The notes below the pieces were generated by a model. The model saw nothing but the letters and a program-made list of their open reading frames with translations, ran no database searches and was not told where the DNA came from. The position numbers and the translations under genes are program-made. This document shows, piece by piece, positions 6,957 to 7,674 of a stretch of 7,674 nt of DNA. Source of the stretch: Betaproteobacteria bacterium UBA2293 (GTDB taxonomy: Bacteria > Pseudomonadota > Gammaproteobacteria > Burkholderiales > Rhodocyclaceae); NCBI GenBank assembly GCA_002345845.1, contig DDWF01000045.1, forward strand, positions 1 through 7,674, given 5' to 3'. The first letter of the stretch is position 1. Each line of letters starts with the position of its first letter.

Positions 6957-7528
6957 TGCTCAAGAAATGTTCCGCCCTGGCCGCCGGCCTGCTCGCCTCG
7001 CTGGCCGTCTGGGCCGCGCCGACCGTGGAGATGACCACCAACCTCGGCAAGATCACGCTGGAGCTGTATCCGGAGAAGGCGCCGAAGACCGTGGAGTTTT
7101 TCCTCTACAACGCCAAGCACGGTTTCTATGAAGCCACCATTTTCCACCGCGTGATCAACGGCTTCATGATCCAGGGCGGCGGCTTCAACAAGGCCATGGA
7201 AGAGAAGAAGACGCTGACCCCGGCCCTGCAGAACGAGGCCACCAACGGCCTGACCAACGACCGTGGCACCGTCGCCATGGCCCGCACGCAGGATCCGCAT
7301 TCGGCCCGCGTGCAGTTCTTCATCAACCTGAAGGACAACGACTTCCTCAACCACCGCACCACCGGCGACCCGCGCGGCTGGGGCTACGCCGTCTTCGGCA
7401 AGGTCGTCCAGGGCATGGACGTGGTGGACAAGATTGCCAAGGTGCCGACCGGCAACGCTGGCTATTACCAGGACGTTCCGACGACCCCCGTGGTCATCCA
7501 GAGCGTCAAAATCATCTCCGAAAAGTAA
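6956..7528 (+). CDS. ppiA: Periplasmic peptidyl-prolyl cis-trans isomerase, cyclophilin type
   Basis: A 190-residue cyclophilin that catalyses cis-trans isomerisation of proline peptide bonds in exported proteins. Residues 1-20 are a Sec signal peptide (Lys3/Lys4, a Leu/Ala core, cleavage near VWA). Cys5 sits too early to be a lipobox. The core carries the cyclophilin catalytic block [13 protein letters not shown], with the active Arg, Phe, Met and Gln, and the second pocket block [14 protein letters not shown], in which Phe stands where human cyclophilin A has Trp121, as is usual in bacterial enzymes with low cyclosporin affinity. The end ([11 protein letters not shown] ... [14 protein letters not shown]) is normal. 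The start overlaps the YkuD stop as TGATG, and a second cyclophilin gene follows after 9 bases. It may assist folding of the envelope proteins made from the same message; that link is inference. Confidence 0.93.
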   Translation: MLKKCSALAAGLLASLAVWAAPTVEMTTNLGKITLELYPEKAPKTVEFFLYNAKHGFYEATIFHRVINGFMIQGGGFNKAMEEKKTLTPALQNEATNGLTNDRGTVAMARTQDPHSARVQFFINLKDNDFLNHRTTGDPRGWGYAVFGKVVQGMDVVDKIAKVPTGNAGYYQDVPTTPVVIQSVKIISEK

Positions 7529-7537
7529 GGATCCCCA

Positions 7538-7674
7538 ATGATCAAGCTGACCACCAACCACGGCGTCATCACCCTCGAACTGAATGCCGAGAAGGCGCCG
7601 AAGACGGTCGCCAACTTCCTCGCCTACGTCGAAGCCGGCCATTACGACAACACCATCTTCCACCGCGTGATCAA
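7538..7674 (+). CDS. ppiB: Cytoplasmic peptidyl-prolyl cis-trans isomerase, cyclophilin type, N-terminal part
   Basis: The first 45 codons of a second cyclophilin, cut by the right edge. The protein starts MIKLTTNHGVITLEL and reaches FHRVI, the beginning of the catalytic block, with no signal peptide, so it should act in the cytoplasm like E. coli PpiB. TAAGGA (7526-7531), which includes the upstream stop codon, serves as ribosome binding site six bases before the ATG. It is a tandem paralogue of the gene before it: both share the 17-base identities GAGAAGGCGCCGAAGAC (7073-7089 and 7589-7605) and TTCCACCGCGTGATCAA (7142-7158 and 7658-7674), with clear divergence between them. The rest of the gene is outside the window. 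Confidence 0.93.
   Translation, partial: MIKLTTNHGVITLELNAEKAPKTVANFLAYVEAGHYDNTIFHRVI

Noticed and set aside
6938..7663. 241-codon minus-strand open frame across both cyclophilin genes
   Set aside because: It spans two well-supported genes and their junction; the translation is His/Val/Gly-rich and has no recognisable motif.

Overview
The window looks like chromosomal backbone DNA from a GC-rich Gram-negative bacterium, most likely a betaproteobacterium of the Rhodocyclales type (Dechloromonas/Azonexus-like). This is inferred from protein character, the dnaK-dnaJ pair, several periplasmic signal peptides and the order cysS / TPR protein / YkuD protein / two cyclophilins. No database search was possible. 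Nothing suggests a mobile element, phage, CRISPR array or tRNA/rRNA gene. No gene-free stretch exceeds 300 bases; the longest gap is about 190 bases (1685-1875).

Left part (1-1808): the 3' end of dnaK, a 96-base spacer with strong and partly competing hairpins, complete dnaJ, a 13-codon mini-ORF overlapping the dnaJ stop and repeating its tail, and a textbook intrinsic terminator that closes the chaperone unit. Middle part (1809-3085): a single gene for an exported branched-chain-amino-acid-type ABC substrate-binding protein, with its own extended -10 promoter and strong ribosome binding site, but no permease or ATPase genes beside it. It meets cysS tail to tail across a perfect 22-base palindrome that should terminate both transcripts.

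Right part (3083-7674): cysS on the minus strand, then a divergent promoter region in which two extended -10 elements face each other and probably make overlapping start sites. To the right runs a tightly packed plus-strand operon: a periplasmic TPR protein with an Ala/Pro-rich linker and an NTF2-like C-terminal domain; a YkuD-fold L,D-transpeptidase/carboxypeptidase-type enzyme with a related C-terminal domain; a periplasmic cyclophilin (ppiA type); and the start of a cytoplasmic cyclophilin (ppiB type) cut by the window edge. The first two junctions are TGATG stop/start overlaps and the third a 9-base gap, so co-translation is likely. The operon joins cell-wall modification in the periplasm to proline isomerisation on both sides of the inner membrane.

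Most genes are ordinary housekeeping genes. The least described part is the TPR-NTF2 / YkuD-NTF2 pair, in which two adjacent cell-envelope genes share a C-terminal domain and the enzyme has a non-standard active-site motif (SDGCVV). Its domain layout recalls the Csd6/Pgp2 cell-shape peptidases of Helicobacter and Campylobacter. I see no convincing evidence of a wholly new system.
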